A stretch of DNA of 64,000 nt, from contig NZ_JAILYH010000004.1 in the NCBI RefSeq assembly GCF_019793435.1, positions 248,001-312,000 of the forward strand, read 5' to 3'. The position numbers were made by a program, and so were the translations under genes. The notes below the pieces were generated by a model. It saw only the letters and a list, made by a program, of their open reading frames with translations. It was not told the DNA's origin and did no database searches. The stretch is from Rhizobium redzepovicii. GTDB lineage: Bacteria > Pseudomonadota > Alphaproteobacteria > Rhizobiales > Rhizobiaceae. Shown piece by piece: positions 18,084-29,041 of this stretch (the first letter of the stretch is position 1; each line of letters opens with the position of its first letter).

Positions 18084-19010
18084 ATGAGCGAGATTACGGC
18101 TGCGATGGTGAAGGAACTGCGCGAAAAGACCGGCGCAGGCATGATGGACTGCAAGAAGGCTCTTGCTGAAACCGGCGGCGACATGGAAGCGGCGATCGAC
18201 TGGCTGCGCGCCAAGGGCATCGCCAAGGCCGACAAGAAGTCGGGCCGCACCGCTGCCGAAGGCCTCATCGGTGTTTCGAGCCAGGGCACCAAGGCCGTTG
18301 TGGTCGAAGTCAATTCCGAAACCGACTTCGTCGCCCGTAACGATGCCTTCCAGGATCTGGTCCGCGGCATCGCCAAGGTTGCCGTCTCCACAAACGGCAC
18401 CGTCGAGGCCGTTGCGGCTGCGACCTACCCGGCATCCGGCAAGTCCGTTTCCGACACGATCAAGGACGCGATCGCAACGATCGGCGAGAACATGAACCTG
18501 CGCCGCTCGGTCGCGCTCTCCGTCGAGGACGGTGTCGTCGCCACCTATATCCACAATGCTGTTTCCGACGGCCTCGGCAAGCTCGGCGTTCTCGTCGCGC
18601 TGAAGTCGACCGGCGACAAGGAAGCCCTGAACGCAATCGGCCGCCAGGTCGCCATGCATATCGCTGCGACCGCACCGCTGGCGATCCGCCCCGAGGAAGT
18701 CGATGCCGCCGTCGCCGAGCGCGAGCGTAACGTCTTCATCGAGCAGTCGCGCGCTTCCGGCAAGCCGGACAACATCATCGAGAAGATGGTCGATGGCCGC
18801 ATGCGCAAGTTCTTCGAAGAAGTCGCCCTTCTCTCGCAGGCTTTCGTCATCAATCCGGATCTGACCGTCGCAGCCGCCGTCAAGGAAGCTGAAAAGGCCG
18901 TCGGCGCGCCGATCGAAGTTGCCGGCATGGCCCGCCTTCTGCTCGGCGAAGGCGTCGAGAAGGAAGAAACCGATTTCGCAGCCGAAGTTGCGGCTGCCGT
19001 CAAGGGTTGA
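18084..19010 (+). CDS. tsf: Elongation factor Ts
   Basis: 308-residue nucleotide-exchange factor for EF-Tu. The UBA-like N-terminus is [27 protein letters not shown], with the EF-Ts signature [16 protein letters not shown]; the second signature [12 protein letters not shown] follows near residue 77. Length and motif spacing are normal for alphaproteobacteria. Follows rpsB as in most bacteria. Confidence 0.98.
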   Translation: MSEITAAMVKELREKTGAGMMDCKKALAETGGDMEAAIDWLRAKGIAKADKKSGRTAAEGLIGVSSQGTKAVVVEVNSETDFVARNDAFQDLVRGIAKVAVSTNGTVEAVAAATYPASGKSVSDTIKDAIATIGENMNLRRSVALSVEDGVVATYIHNAVSDGLGKLGVLVALKSTGDKEALNAIGRQVAMHIAATAPLAIRPEEVDAAVAERERNVFIEQSRASGKPDNIIEKMVDGRMRKFFEEVALLSQAFVINPDLTVAAAVKEAEKAVGAPIEVAGMARLLLGEGVEKEETDFAAEVAAAVKG

Positions 19011-19039
19011 TCTTCCAGCCATAATTGGGAAAACAACAG

Positions 19040-19065
19040 GGGCATCGCGTGACAACGCGGTGCCC
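19040..19065 (+). terminator. Hairpin between tsf and pyrH
   Basis: 11-bp stem GGGCATCGCGT / ACGCGGTGCCC with one G-U pair and a 4-base loop, followed by TTCGTG rather than a T-run. It probably acts as an attenuator or processing site rather than a complete terminator, since pyrH starts 42 bases later. Confidence 0.55.
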
Positions 19066-19106
19066 TTCGTGTATCGGGCATTCACGGCAATTTACGAGGA
19101 GCCAAG

Positions 19107-19829
19107 ATGTCTTTAGAGCCTGTCTATAAACGCGTTCTACTCAAGGCTTCCGGCGAAGCGCTCATGGGTAGCCAGGGTTTCGGGATCGATGTTGCGGTGG
19201 CGGACCGCATTGCATCCGATATCGCCGAAGCAAGGCATATGGGCGTGGAAGTCGGCGTCGTCGTCGGTGGCGGCAATATTTTCCGCGGTGTCGCGGTCGC
19301 GTCCAAGGGCGGTGACCGGGTCACCGGCGACCACATGGGCATGCTCGGCACCATCATCAATGCGCTGGCGCTGGCGACCTCGCTGCGCAAGCTCAACATC
19401 GATACCGTGGTGCTTTCGGCCATCTCCATGCCTGAGATCTGCGAGAGCTTTTCGCAGCGCGCGACCCTCTATCACCTGTCGATGGGACGTGTGGTGATCT
19501 TTGCCGGCGGCACCGGCAACCCCTTCTTCACCACCGATTCGGCCGCAGCGCTGCGCGCCGCCGAAATGGGCGCGCAAGCGATCTTCAAGGGCACGCAGGT
19601 CGACGGCATCTATACCGCCGACCCGAAGAAATATCCCGATGCGACCCGGCTCGACCGCCTGACGCACCAGGAAGTGCTGGACAGGGGGCTTGCGGTGATG
19701 GACGTTGCCGCCGTGGCGCTCGCCCGGGAGAATTCCATTCCGATCATCGTCTTCTCGATCCACGAGAAAGGCGGTTTTGCTGAAATCCTGACGGGCGGTG
19801 GCCTCAAGACCATCGTCTCCGACAACTGA
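19107..19829 (+). CDS. pyrH: Uridylate kinase (UMP kinase)
   Basis: 240-residue amino-acid-kinase-fold enzyme that phosphorylates UMP to UDP. Visible motifs: KRVLLKASGEALMG at the N-terminus, GVVVGGGNIFRG, the GDHMGMLGTIINALAL segment, and FAGGTGNPFFTTDSAAALRA. Unrelated to eukaryotic UMP/CMP kinase, normally hexameric and GTP-activated. Precedes frr as usual. Confidence 0.98.
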   Translation: MSLEPVYKRVLLKASGEALMGSQGFGIDVAVADRIASDIAEARHMGVEVGVVVGGGNIFRGVAVASKGGDRVTGDHMGMLGTIINALALATSLRKLNIDTVVLSAISMPEICESFSQRATLYHLSMGRVVIFAGGTGNPFFTTDSAAALRAAEMGAQAIFKGTQVDGIYTADPKKYPDATRLDRLTHQEVLDRGLAVMDVAAVALARENSIPIIVFSIHEKGGFAEILTGGGLKTIVSDN

Positions 19830-19892
19830 TATAGACTGCGCCGCCTTTGTCAGGCGCAGCCATCGCGACGCGCTTTATACGGGAGCATCGAC

Positions 19893-20453
19893 ATGAGTGA
19901 AGGTATCGACATCAAGGAACTGAAGCGCCGCATGGACGGCGCGGTTTCCGCATTCAAGAGCGACATCGCATCGCTGCGCACCGGCCGCGCTTCGGCCAAC
20001 ATCCTCGATCCGGTCACGATCGAGGCCTATGGTTCGCGCATGCCGCTGAACCAGGTCGCCAACATCACCGTGCCCGAGCCGCGCATGCTGTCGGTTTCCG
20101 TCTGGGACAAGTCGATGGTCAGCGCCGTCGAGCGCGGCATTCGCGAATCCAATCTCGGCCTCAACCCGATCGTCGACGGCCAGAACCTGCGCATTCCGCT
20201 GCCCGAACTGAACGAGGAGCGCCGCAAGTCGCTCGTCAAGGTGGCTCATGATTACGCCGAAAAGAGCAAGGTCGCGATTCGCCATGTACGCCGTGACGGC
20301 ATGGACGGCCTTAAGAAGGCCGAAAAGGATGGCGTAATCGGCCAGGACGAGGGCAGGGCGCAGTCGGAACGTGTACAGAAGATGACCGACGAGACGATTT
20401 CCGAAATCGACCGCTTGCTTGGCGAGAAGGAAAAGGAAATCATGCAGGTCTAG
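19893..20453 (+). CDS. frr: Ribosome recycling factor
   Basis: 186-residue RRF that splits post-termination ribosomes with EF-G. The protein is mainly helical, with the hallmark segments [48 protein letters not shown] and [20 protein letters not shown]. Normal length. 63 bases after pyrH; uppS follows after 37 bases. Confidence 0.98.
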   Translation: MSEGIDIKELKRRMDGAVSAFKSDIASLRTGRASANILDPVTIEAYGSRMPLNQVANITVPEPRMLSVSVWDKSMVSAVERGIRESNLGLNPIVDGQNLRIPLPELNEERRKSLVKVAHDYAEKSKVAIRHVRRDGMDGLKKAEKDGVIGQDEGRAQSERVQKMTDETISEIDRLLGEKEKEIMQV

Positions 20454-20490
20454 TGGATCTGTGCCTTTGCCTGGAAAGACCGGACGGGAA

Positions 20491-21234
20491 ATGTCGGAAT
20501 CTGTATTTGTGACTGTGCCAGAGCATGTTGCCATCATCATGGACGGCAATGGCCGTTGGGCCAAGCAGCGCGGCCTGCCGCGCACGATGGGCCATCGCAA
20601 GGGCGTCGAGGCGGTCCGCGAGACAGTGCGCGCCGCCGGCGCGGCCGGCATAAAATATCTGACCCTCTTTGCCTTCTCCTCGGAGAACTGGCGCCGGCCG
20701 GAGGCCGAGGTCTCCGACCTGCTTGGTCTGCTCAAGGCTTTCATCCGCCGTGACCTTGCCGAGCTTCATCGCCAGAATGTGCGGATCAAGGTGATCGGCG
20801 ACCGCCACAGCTTGCGCAACGACATTCTGGGCCTGCTGCTTGAGGCGGAGGAAACGACCAAGGACAATACGGCGCTGACGCTGGTCATCGCTTTCAATTA
20901 CGGCTCGCGCGACGAGATCTCGCGGGCTGTGGTCAGCCTGGCGAGAGACGTCGAGGCCGGCCGCCTGAGGGCGCAGGATATCACGCCATCGCTGATCAAC
21001 GCCCGTCTCGATACGGCCGGTATCCCCGATCCGGACCTCATCATCCGCACCAGCGGCGAGGAGCGGCTTTCCAATTTCCTCCTCTGGCAGGCCGCCTATT
21101 CGGAATTCATCTTCGTTCCGGAGTATTGGCCGGATTTCAGCCCCGAGATCTTCCGCTCGGCGCTGGAGAAATTCGCCTCCCGCGACCGGCGCTTCGGCGG
21201 CCTGTCGTCGCAGGCAGCCGCGGTCGGCACCTGA
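20491..21234 (+). CDS. uppS: Isoprenyl transferase (undecaprenyl diphosphate synthase)
   Basis: 247-residue cis-prenyltransferase making the C55 lipid carrier for peptidoglycan and polysaccharides. The catalytic Asp lies in [19 protein letters not shown], followed by [13 protein letters not shown] and the C-terminal signature [23 protein letters not shown] 20491 is chosen over an upstream codon at 20419 that would overlap frr. Its TGA overlaps the cdsA ATG by one base. Confidence 0.96.
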   Translation: MSESVFVTVPEHVAIIMDGNGRWAKQRGLPRTMGHRKGVEAVRETVRAAGAAGIKYLTLFAFSSENWRRPEAEVSDLLGLLKAFIRRDLAELHRQNVRIKVIGDRHSLRNDILGLLLEAEETTKDNTALTLVIAFNYGSRDEISRAVVSLARDVEAGRLRAQDITPSLINARLDTAGIPDPDLIIRTSGEERLSNFLLWQAAYSEFIFVPEYWPDFSPEIFRSALEKFASRDRRFGGLSSQAAAVGT

Positions 21235-22064
21235 TGCAGCAGGAATTGAAGCTCCGCATTGTTTCAGGCCTGATTCTTGCGGTGATCGTTCTTGCCGCCA
21301 CCTGGTACGGCGGATTTGCCTTCCGCATCCTGGCGGCCGTGATCGGCCTGCTGATCTATTATGAATGGTCGACAATAACCGGCGTCGCGCGTGATTGGGT
21401 CGCCAATGCCGTCGGCTGGATCGGCCAGGCGGCGATTGCCTTCCTCGTGCTTGTCGGCAATTTCGAATTCGCCGCCGGCATGCTGGCCGGCGTCACCGCC
21501 GTCGGCATAGCGCTGATCATCCTGCACGGCACCAGCCGCTGGTTGCCGGTGGGCCTGTTTTATGCCGGTGCCACGGGCCTCGCGCTCGCCGCGATCAGAA
21601 GCGATGACCGGCCCGGCCTTTATGCCATGCTCTTCGTCTTTGCCGTCGTCTGGGCAACCGACATCCTTGCTTATTTCGTCGGTAGGGCGCTTGGCGGACC
21701 GAAGCTTGCCCCTTCGATCTCGCCGGGGAAGACATGGTCGGGGGCAATCGGCGGCGCCGTTTCGGCGGTCGTAGCCGGCGTCGTTCTTATCCACTTTCTC
21801 CTTCCAGGGACGGAAATCATCGCTGCCGTCGCAGCCCTCGTTCTCTCGGTTTGCAGCCAGTCGGGAGATCTGTTCGAATCGTTCATCAAGCGGAAATTCG
21901 GCGTCAAGGATTCAAGCCGTCTCATTCCTGGTCATGGCGGCGTCATGGACCGTGTCGACGGACTGATTTTCGCCTGTTTTTCGGCGTTCTTGCTAGCTGG
22001 ATTATTTTCCCTGATAAAGGGGACTGCGATGACGTCGCTCGGCGCGGCCTTGTTCGGCCTTTGA
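21234..22064 (+). CDS. cdsA: Phosphatidate cytidylyltransferase
   Basis: 276-residue integral membrane enzyme that makes CDP-diacylglycerol, the precursor of all phospholipids. Many hydrophobic helices (starting at LRIVSGLILAVIVLAATWYGG) and the C-terminal CdsA signature SRLIPGHGGVMDRVDGLIFA near residues 224-243. The ATG overlaps the uppS stop (TGATG), so ATG 21234 is favoured over longer readings. Confidence 0.95.
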   Translation: MQQELKLRIVSGLILAVIVLAATWYGGFAFRILAAVIGLLIYYEWSTITGVARDWVANAVGWIGQAAIAFLVLVGNFEFAAGMLAGVTAVGIALIILHGTSRWLPVGLFYAGATGLALAAIRSDDRPGLYAMLFVFAVVWATDILAYFVGRALGGPKLAPSISPGKTWSGAIGGAVSAVVAGVVLIHFLLPGTEIIAAVAALVLSVCSQSGDLFESFIKRKFGVKDSSRLIPGHGGVMDRVDGLIFACFSAFLLAGLFSLIKGTAMTSLGAALFGL

Positions 22065-22101
22065 TGACGCGGCAGCCTGACGGAAGGAACTGATAGAAGT
22101 G

Positions 22102-23220
22102 ATGGCCGATATATACGCATTCCTGATGGGGAATATCGTCACCTTCATCCTCGTGCTCTCGCTGCTCGTCTTCGTGCACGAGATGGGCCACTACCTCGTC
22201 GGACGCTGGAGCGGCATCCGCATCCTCGCCTTCTCTGTCGGTTTCGGTCCGGAGATATTCGGCTTCACCGACCGCCATGGAACGCGCTGGAAGATCTCGG
22301 TGATCCCCCTTGGCGGTTACGTCCGTTTCTTCGGAGACGAGGACGCCTCGAGCAAGCCCGACAGCGACAAGATCGCGGCCATGTCCGAAGAGGACAGGGC
22401 GCGCTCCTTTGCCGGAGCAAAATTGTGGAAACGTGCAGCAACGGTCGCAGCTGGCCCGATCGCCAATTTCCTGCTGGCCATCGCTATTTTCACCCTTCTT
22501 TTCTCGGTCTACGGCCGCTCGGTCGCCGATCCCGTCGTTTCCGAAGTTAAGCCGGAGGGCGTGGCGGCTGCCGCCGGCATCCTCCCCGGCGATCTGCTGG
22601 TCGCCATCGACGGCGGCAAGGTCGAGACCTTCGACGATGTGCGCCGCTATGTCGCCATCCGCCCGAGTCAGGAGATCGTCGTCACCATCGAGCGCGGCGG
22701 CCAGAAGCTGGATTTGCCGATGGTGCCGCAGCGCGTCGACATGACCGACCAGTTCGGCAACAAGATCGAGGTCGGCCAGATCGGCATCGTGACCAGCAAG
22801 GAGGTCGGCAATTTCCGCCTGCAGACCTACACACCGCTCCAGGCGCTGCGCGAAAGTGTGATCGAGACCCGGGATATCGTCACCGGCACCTTCAAATATA
22901 TCGGCAATATTTTCCGCGGAACGATGCGGGCCGATCAACTAGGCGGCCCGATCCGTGTGGCGCAAGCTTCGGGCCAGATGGCGAAGCTTGGAATAGGGGC
23001 AGTGTTGCAGCTTGCCGCCATGCTTTCAGTTTCGATAGGATTGCTTAACCTGATGCCGGTTCCGGTACTTGATGGCGGCCACCTGATGTTCTATGCGGTG
23101 GAAGCGGTCAGAGGAAAACCGCTGGGCGCCAAGACCCAGGAAATCGCATTTCGCATTGGCTTGGCCATGATACTGACATTGATGGTTTTCACGACCTGGA
23201 ACGACATTGGCGCGAGCTAA
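22102..23220 (+). CDS. rseP: RIP metalloprotease RseP (site-2 protease)
   Basis: 372-residue inner-membrane zinc protease that cuts anti-sigma factors or signal peptides within the membrane. HEMGH (His26, Glu27, His30) is the zinc/catalytic motif in the first helix. A PDZ domain lies around residues 130-200 (SEVKPEGVAAAAGILPGDLLVAIDG), and NLMPVPVLDGGH near 315 supplies the third zinc ligand region. GTG 22099 is an alternative start. It precedes bamA, the usual alphaproteobacterial order. Confidence 0.95.
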   Translation: MADIYAFLMGNIVTFILVLSLLVFVHEMGHYLVGRWSGIRILAFSVGFGPEIFGFTDRHGTRWKISVIPLGGYVRFFGDEDASSKPDSDKIAAMSEEDRARSFAGAKLWKRAATVAAGPIANFLLAIAIFTLLFSVYGRSVADPVVSEVKPEGVAAAAGILPGDLLVAIDGGKVETFDDVRRYVAIRPSQEIVVTIERGGQKLDLPMVPQRVDMTDQFGNKIEVGQIGIVTSKEVGNFRLQTYTPLQALRESVIETRDIVTGTFKYIGNIFRGTMRADQLGGPIRVAQASGQMAKLGIGAVLQLAAMLSVSIGLLNLMPVPVLDGGHLMFYAVEAVRGKPLGAKTQEIAFRIGLAMILTLMVFTTWNDIGAS

Positions 23221-23423
23221 GGGTAAACGCGCGAAGCAGGGGAATTACTATTTATTTACGATGTTTCAAGGCTGTAGTGGCGAATGGGTCACGCTTCGAA
23301 ATGAAGTAAACAGAAATTAACGACCTCCCTTGCTTGTATGTCAAAAGCGGGTAAAACGACACACGTGACCGGAATCGGGTTTTCCTGAGGCCGGGGACGA
23401 GGGAAAAAAAGGTAATAGGTGAA

Positions 23424-25763
23424 ATGAAGGCTGGTTCAAAGTTTTTGAACGCAGTATCGGCGGTTGCGCTGTCTGCTAGTGTTGTTGCTTCGGGCGCAGG
23501 TGCTTTGACGTTCGTTTCCGCTACCGCCGCCGAGGCCGCGGTCATCCAGCGCATTGATGTGCGCGGCGCAAGCCGCGTCGGCGCGGAAGCGGTCCGGTCG
23601 AACCTCACCATCGCTCCCGGAAAGAGCTTTTCGAACACCGATATCGATGAATCGGTCAAGCAGCTCTACGGGACGGGTTACTTCTCCGACGTGAAGATCT
23701 CGGTCTCCGGAAGCACGCTTGTCGTCAACGTCCAGGAAGCCCAGCTCGTCAACCAGGTCGTCTTCAACGGCAATCGCAAGATCAAGGATGACAAGCTCGC
23801 GACCATCGTCCAGACGCATGCCGCAGGCCCCTACAGCGACACCCAGATCCAGTCCGACATCCAGTCGATCAAGGAAGCTTACGCCGCCACCGGCCGCAGC
23901 GAAGTCGAAGTCACGACGCAGGTGGTGCCGCTCGGCGAAGGCCGCGTGAACCTTGCCTTCGTCATCAACGAAGGCGATCGCACCAAGATCGATTCGATCA
24001 ATTTCGTCGGCAACAATGCCTACAGCGCCGGCCGCCTGGCTGCTGTCATCAACACCAAGCGTTCGAACTTCCTGTCGTTCCTGACCCGCAAGGACGTCTA
24101 TAACGAAGACAAGCTGCACGCCGACGAAGAAGCGCTGCGCCAGTTCTATTACAATCGCGGCTATGCCGACATGCGCATCGTCTCTTCCGATGCCACCTTC
24201 GACGATGCGACCAACAAATACACGCTCACCTTCAACATCGAGGAAGGCCAGCGTTACGACTTCGGGCCGGTGACCGTCCAGTCGACCGTCGAAGGCGTCG
24301 GTTCCGAGCAGTTGCAGCCGCTCGTGCGCACCCATGAAGGTCATGTCTACAACGCCAAGGAAGTGCAGAAGTCGATCGAGGCGATCTCCGATCAGGTCGC
24401 GTCTGCCGGTTATCCTTTTGCGCGCGTCACGCCGCGCGGTAACCGCGACCTCAACAACAATACGATCGGTGTCGAATATCTGGTCGACCAGGGCGAGCGC
24501 GCCTATGTCGAGCGTATCGAAATCCGCGGCAACAGCCGCACGCGCGACTACGTCATCCGCCGCGAATTCGATATGAGCGAAGGCGACGCCTTCAACCAGC
24601 AGATGATCACCAAGGCCAAGCGCCGCCTCGAAGCGCTCGGTTACTTCTCGTCCGTCAACATTTCAACCCAGCCGGGCAGCTCGCCGGATCGTGTCGTGGT
24701 GGTCGTCGACGTGCAGGATCAGTCGACAGGTTCGTTCGGTGTCGGCGCCGGTTATGCCGCCGGCGGTGACGGCCTGCTGCTTGAAGCGTCCATCGAAGAA
24801 AAGAACTTCCTCGGCCGCGGTCAGTATATCCGCATCTCGGCCGGCGGCGGTCAGGAAGGTTCGCGCGCCTACGGCGTCAGCTTCACCGAGCCCTATTTCC
24901 TCGGTTATCGTCTGGCCGCAGGCTTCGACGTCAACCACAGCGAGACGTCGAGCAACGACAACTACGACTATGAGGAAACCAGCGTCGTTCTGCGCGTCAC
25001 CGCGCCGATCACCGAAGACCTGGCGACGACTTTCCGCTATAACTACAAGCAGATGAAGTATGACGCGGACAGCAGCGATCTTTCAGATCTGTCAGCTCCG
25101 TATCAGCACCTCGTTGAAGACAGCCCGTGGACGCGCTCTTCGATCTCGCAGACGCTGACCTATAACACGCTTGATGACACCGTCCTGCCGCGAGAAGGCA
25201 TCTATGCGACGGCGACGCAGGAACTGGCTGGCCTCGGCGGCGACTCGCAGTTCTATAAGATCTACGGCAAGGCCCGTTATTACCGTCTGCTCGCTGACGA
25301 TGCCGATATCATCGGCTCGGTTTCTGCTTCGGCGGGTTATGTCATCGGCCTCGGCGACCATCTGAATGTCTTCGATCAGTTCACCCTGACCAACGGCGAT
25401 ATTCGTGGCTTTGAAAACAAGGGCATCGGCCCGCGCGTTTCCGGCACCAACGATGATCCTCTGGGTGGTACGACGTATTTCACCGCATCGGCCGAAGCGA
25501 CCTTCCCGATGCCGGGCTTCCCGCGTGACTTCAACCTGCGCGGCGCGGTCTTCGCGGATGCCGGCACGCTGTTCGGCAATGACGTTGACCTGAGGGGCGA
25601 CGGCATTGATGGTGAAGACGCCTCTCTGCGCGCTTCCGTCGGCGTCGGTGTCGTCTGGCAGTCTCCCTTCGGTTCATTGCGCCTGGATTACGCGATCCCG
25701 GTTCTCAAGGAAGACTTCGACAAGACGCAGAACTTCAAGTTTGGCATCAACAACCAATTCTGA
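23424..25763 (+). CDS. bamA: Outer membrane protein assembly factor BamA
   Basis: 779-residue core of the BAM complex, which inserts beta-barrels into the outer membrane. Signal peptide in residues 1-38 (ending [13 protein letters not shown]), five POTRA repeats over about 40-380, then a 16-strand barrel with the conserved [11 protein letters not shown] motif near 665 and a C-terminal [10 protein letters not shown] ending in Phe, as in barrel substrates. A 203-base gap upstream could hold its own promoter, as envelope stress genes often have. Confidence 0.97.
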   Translation: MKAGSKFLNAVSAVALSASVVASGAGALTFVSATAAEAAVIQRIDVRGASRVGAEAVRSNLTIAPGKSFSNTDIDESVKQLYGTGYFSDVKISVSGSTLVVNVQEAQLVNQVVFNGNRKIKDDKLATIVQTHAAGPYSDTQIQSDIQSIKEAYAATGRSEVEVTTQVVPLGEGRVNLAFVINEGDRTKIDSINFVGNNAYSAGRLAAVINTKRSNFLSFLTRKDVYNEDKLHADEEALRQFYYNRGYADMRIVSSDATFDDATNKYTLTFNIEEGQRYDFGPVTVQSTVEGVGSEQLQPLVRTHEGHVYNAKEVQKSIEAISDQVASAGYPFARVTPRGNRDLNNNTIGVEYLVDQGERAYVERIEIRGNSRTRDYVIRREFDMSEGDAFNQQMITKAKRRLEALGYFSSVNISTQPGSSPDRVVVVVDVQDQSTGSFGVGAGYAAGGDGLLLEASIEEKNFLGRGQYIRISAGGGQEGSRAYGVSFTEPYFLGYRLAAGFDVNHSETSSNDNYDYEETSVVLRVTAPITEDLATTFRYNYKQMKYDADSSDLSDLSAPYQHLVEDSPWTRSSISQTLTYNTLDDTVLPREGIYATATQELAGLGGDSQFYKIYGKARYYRLLADDADIIGSVSASAGYVIGLGDHLNVFDQFTLTNGDIRGFENKGIGPRVSGTNDDPLGGTTYFTASAEATFPMPGFPRDFNLRGAVFADAGTLFGNDVDLRGDGIDGEDASLRASVGVGVVWQSPFGSLRLDYAIPVLKEDFDKTQNFKFGINNQF

Positions 25764-25813
25764 TATCGGCAGTCCGGAACTGTAAGACTCAATTCCGTTC
25801 TGGAGCATTGCCG

Positions 25814-26881
25814 ATGGAGCAAAACGTTTTTTTTCTGCCCCATGAAGGTCTGAAGCTCGCTGAGCTGGCAGAGTTTCTTGGGGCGGAACTTCCCAATTCC
25901 GACCATGCCGACATCGTCGTCCGATCCGTGGCCCCGATCAACCGGGCGCGGGCGGGTGATGTCTGTTATATCCTGTCGCGCCGCAGCCGCGATGAGCTGG
26001 CGACATGCGAAGCCTCGGCGGTGATCTGCGACAAGGCGCTGGCCGATCTCGTCCCCCCGCATATCCCCATCATCCTGTCGTCCAATCCGCACGCGGCCTT
26101 TGCGATGGCAGGCGGACTGTTTTACCCGGCAGCATTGCGTCCGGTCGCCATTTCGCCGGGTGAAAGCGAGATTGCGCCGAGCGCGGTGATCGATCCGAGC
26201 GCCAGGCTGGAAAAAGGTGTGATCGTCGAGCCCCTGGCGGTTATCGGCGCGCATGCCGAAATCGGCGAAGGCACGCGCATCGGCGCCCACAGTGTCATAG
26301 GCCCGAATGTCAAGATCGGCCGCGATTGTTCGATTGCAGCCGGCGCCAGCATTCTCTGCGCGCTGATCGGCAACGGCGTCATCATCCATAACGGCGTCCG
26401 CATCGGTCAGGATGGTTTCGGCTATGCGCCCGGTCCGCGCGGCATGATCAAGATCGTCCAGATCGGCCGGGTGATCATCCAGGACAACGTCGAGATCGGG
26501 GCCAATACCACGATCGACCGCGGCGCCATGGACGATACGGTGATCGGTGAGGGGACCAAGATCGACAACCAGGTCCAGATCGGCCACAACGTCCAGATGG
26601 GCCGCCATTGCGCCATTGTCGCGCAGGTCGGCATCGCGGGCAGCACGAAGATCGGCAATGGCGTGCAGATCGGCGGCCAGGCCGGCATCAAGGGGCATGT
26701 AACGATCGGCGACGGCGTGCAGATCGCTGCCAAAAGCGGTATCATGACCGATCTTGCCGCCGGCGGGCAATATGGCGGTGTACCGGCCCGTCCGCTAAAA
26801 GACTATCTGAGAGAGGCCGCACAACAAGTGTCGAAGTCCAAGTTGCGCGGTCGGAACCCTGGAGGCAAGGAAAATGACTGA
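25814..26881 (+). CDS. lpxD: UDP-3-O-(3-hydroxyacyl)glucosamine N-acyltransferase
   Basis: 355-residue lipid A enzyme adding the N-linked hydroxyacyl chain. An N-terminal uridine-binding domain (residues 1-110) precedes a left-handed beta-helix of hexapeptide repeats (about 120-330); the catalytic His lies in [14 protein letters not shown] 25814 is used; a TTG six bases upstream is also in frame. The gene overlaps fabZ by 8 bases. Confidence 0.96.
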   Translation: MEQNVFFLPHEGLKLAELAEFLGAELPNSDHADIVVRSVAPINRARAGDVCYILSRRSRDELATCEASAVICDKALADLVPPHIPIILSSNPHAAFAMAGGLFYPAALRPVAISPGESEIAPSAVIDPSARLEKGVIVEPLAVIGAHAEIGEGTRIGAHSVIGPNVKIGRDCSIAAGASILCALIGNGVIIHNGVRIGQDGFGYAPGPRGMIKIVQIGRVIIQDNVEIGANTTIDRGAMDDTVIGEGTKIDNQVQIGHNVQMGRHCAIVAQVGIAGSTKIGNGVQIGGQAGIKGHVTIGDGVQIAAKSGIMTDLAAGGQYGGVPARPLKDYLREAAQQVSKSKLRGRNPGGKEND

Positions 26882-27341
26882 AGAAGCCACGACAACGCTT
26901 TCTTCGGCGGACATCATCGAGATCATGAAGCTGCTGCCGCATCGTTACCCCTTCCTCATGGTCGACAAGATCATCCAGATCGACGGCGACAACTCGGCGA
27001 TCGGCATCAAGAATGTCACGGTGAACGAACCGCATTTTACCGGCCATTTTCCGGAAGCTCCGATCATGCCGGGCGTTCTTTTGATCGAGGGCATGGCGCA
27101 GACCGCGGGTGCGATCTGTGCCAAGAAGGAAGGCCAGCCCGGCAACCTCGTCTACTTCATGACCATCGAGAATGCCCGTTTCCGCAAGCCTGTCGTTCCT
27201 GGAGACCGCGTCGAATTCCATGTCGCCAAGCACAAGCAGCGCGGCAATATCTGGAAATTCCATTGCGACGCCAAGGTTGACGGCGCCCTGGTCGCCGAAG
27301 CCGATATCGGCGCAATGATCGTTCGTAAGGAACAGGCATGA
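26874..27341 (+). CDS. fabZ: 3-hydroxyacyl-ACP dehydratase FabZ
   Basis: 155-residue hot-dog-fold dehydratase of fatty-acid elongation. The catalytic His is in [14 protein letters not shown] and the Glu in [28 protein letters not shown] is the family signature. It sits between lpxD and lpxA, overlapping both (8 and 4 bases), the classic balance point between fatty-acid and lipid A synthesis. Confidence 0.97.
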   Translation: MTEEATTTLSSADIIEIMKLLPHRYPFLMVDKIIQIDGDNSAIGIKNVTVNEPHFTGHFPEAPIMPGVLLIEGMAQTAGAICAKKEGQPGNLVYFMTIENARFRKPVVPGDRVEFHVAKHKQRGNIWKFHCDAKVDGALVAEADIGAMIVRKEQA

Positions 27342-28156
27342 GCACTATTGCCGAAAGCGCCCGCATTCATCCGATGGCTGTCGTCGAAGACGGGGCTGTG
27401 ATCGGTGAGGGCGTCAAGATCGGTCCCTTCTGCCATGTCGGGCCGCACGTCGTCCTGCATGAAAATGTCGAGCTCTTGTCGCATGCTATTGTCACCGGCC
27501 GCACCGTGATCGGCAGGGGCACGCGCATCTTTCCGATGGCTGTCATCGGCGGCGATCCGCAGAGCGTGCATCACGGCGGCGAGGAGACGACGCTTTCGGT
27601 TGGCGCCAACTGCACGATGCGCGAAGGTGTGACGATGAACACCGGCACGGCCGATTTCGGCGGCCAGACGATCGTCGGCGACAACAACCTCTTCCTTGCC
27701 AATTCCCATGTCGCGCATGACTGCAAGGTCGGCAATCACGTGATCATGTCGAACAATGTCATGCTCGCCGGCCATGTCGTCATCGAGGATCGCGTCATCC
27801 TGGGCGGCGGCTCGGCCGTTCACCAATTCACCCGCGTCGGCCGTCAGGCCTTCGTCGGCGGGCTTTCGGCAGTGAGTTACGACGTCATTCCCTACGGTAT
27901 GCTGAACGGCAATCCCGGTCTGCTGAGCGGCCTGAATGTCGTCGGCATGACCCGCGCCGGCGTCGACCGCGCCGTCATCCACAGGGTACGCCGCGCCTAT
28001 AAGTCGATCTTCGAAGGAACGGGCTCCGTCCGCGAAAACGCCGCCGCCATCCGCGACGAATATGCCGATTGCGAGCAGGCGGTCCAGATCCTCGATTTCA
28101 TCGCCGCCGACAGCGATCGCGCTCTGTCCTCGCCGACCCGGGGGCAGAAGGGCTGA
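27338..28156 (+). CDS. lpxA: Acyl-ACP--UDP-N-acetylglucosamine O-acyltransferase
   Basis: 272-residue first enzyme of lipid A synthesis. The beta-helix of hexapeptide repeats spans residues 10-190; the catalytic His is in [16 protein letters not shown], followed by a C-terminal helical domain ([20 protein letters not shown]). Its ATG overlaps the fabZ stop by 4 bases. Confidence 0.97.
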   Translation: MSTIAESARIHPMAVVEDGAVIGEGVKIGPFCHVGPHVVLHENVELLSHAIVTGRTVIGRGTRIFPMAVIGGDPQSVHHGGEETTLSVGANCTMREGVTMNTGTADFGGQTIVGDNNLFLANSHVAHDCKVGNHVIMSNNVMLAGHVVIEDRVILGGGSAVHQFTRVGRQAFVGGLSAVSYDVIPYGMLNGNPGLLSGLNVVGMTRAGVDRAVIHRVRRAYKSIFEGTGSVRENAAAIRDEYADCEQAVQILDFIAADSDRALSSPTRGQKG

Positions 28157-28159
28157 TCC

Positions 28160-29041
28160 GTGGCTTTATCAGGCGACACCGCTGCGGGCCGGCTGGCGAT
28201 AATTGCCGGCGGCGGTCTTCTGCCTTCTTATGTCGCCGAAGCCGCGCGTGCGGCGGGTGAAAATCCCGTCATCGTCGCCCTGAAGGATGAAAGCGACCGG
28301 CGCTGGGAAGACTATGATCACGCCGTCATCGGCATCGGCGATTTCGCAGCTCTTGATGGGTTGCTCAGCCGTTATGGTGTCGGCCGTGTCGTGATGTCGG
28401 GCAGCGTCGCCCGCCGACCGGAATGGCGCGAGGTGCGTCCGACACTGCGCATTCTGATGAAAGTGCCGGCCGCCATCCGCACACTGCTCTCCGGCGGCGA
28501 CGACACGGTTCTGCAGATGGTGATCCGGCTGATTGAGGGGAACGGCCGCCGGGTTGTCGGCGCTCATGAAATTGCTCCGGATCTGCTTGCCTCTGTTGGT
28601 GCGCTTGGCGCGACGACGCCTAGTGAGGAAGACCGGCGCGATATCCGCCGCGCCGCCGAAGCCGCGGACATGCTCGGTCGGCTGGATGTCGGGCAGGGTG
28701 CTATCAGCATCGGCGGCCGTGTCGTGGCACTCGAGGGGCTCGAGGGTACGGATGAGATGCTGGACCGTGTCGCGGGTCTCAGAGCCGCCGGGCGCATCTC
28801 GCCGCGGCGCCGCGGCGCGCTCGTCAAGCTCTGCAAGCCGCAGCAGGATATCCGCGCCGACCTGCCGGCGATCGGCGTTTCCACGATCCTGAACGCAAAA
28901 AAAGCCGGTCTCGGCGGCATCGCGGTAGAGGCCGGCCGCTCGCTGGTGCTCGATCGCGCCGCCGTCATCAAGGCCGCCGATGAGGCAGGGCTTTTCGTCT
29001 GCGGCATCGATCGCGGGCTGCCGGCATGGGGGCTCGAATGA
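28160..29041 (+). CDS. lpxI: UDP-2,3-diacylglucosamine diphosphatase LpxI
   Basis: 293-residue DUF1009/LpxI protein, which replaces LpxH in alphaproteobacteria and makes lipid X. GTG start 28160, three bases after the lpxA stop. The N-terminal domain contains RLAIIAGGGLLPSYVAEAARAAGENPVIVAL; the C-terminal catalytic domain contains LAVDRAAVIKAADEAGLF-type segments (here LVLDRAAVIKAADEAGLF) and ends FVCGIDRGLPAWGLE. Its stop overlaps lpxB (ATGA). Confidence 0.93.
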   Translation: MALSGDTAAGRLAIIAGGGLLPSYVAEAARAAGENPVIVALKDESDRRWEDYDHAVIGIGDFAALDGLLSRYGVGRVVMSGSVARRPEWREVRPTLRILMKVPAAIRTLLSGGDDTVLQMVIRLIEGNGRRVVGAHEIAPDLLASVGALGATTPSEEDRRDIRRAAEAADMLGRLDVGQGAISIGGRVVALEGLEGTDEMLDRVAGLRAAGRISPRRRGALVKLCKPQQDIRADLPAIGVSTILNAKKAGLGGIAVEAGRSLVLDRAAVIKAADEAGLFVCGIDRGLPAWGLE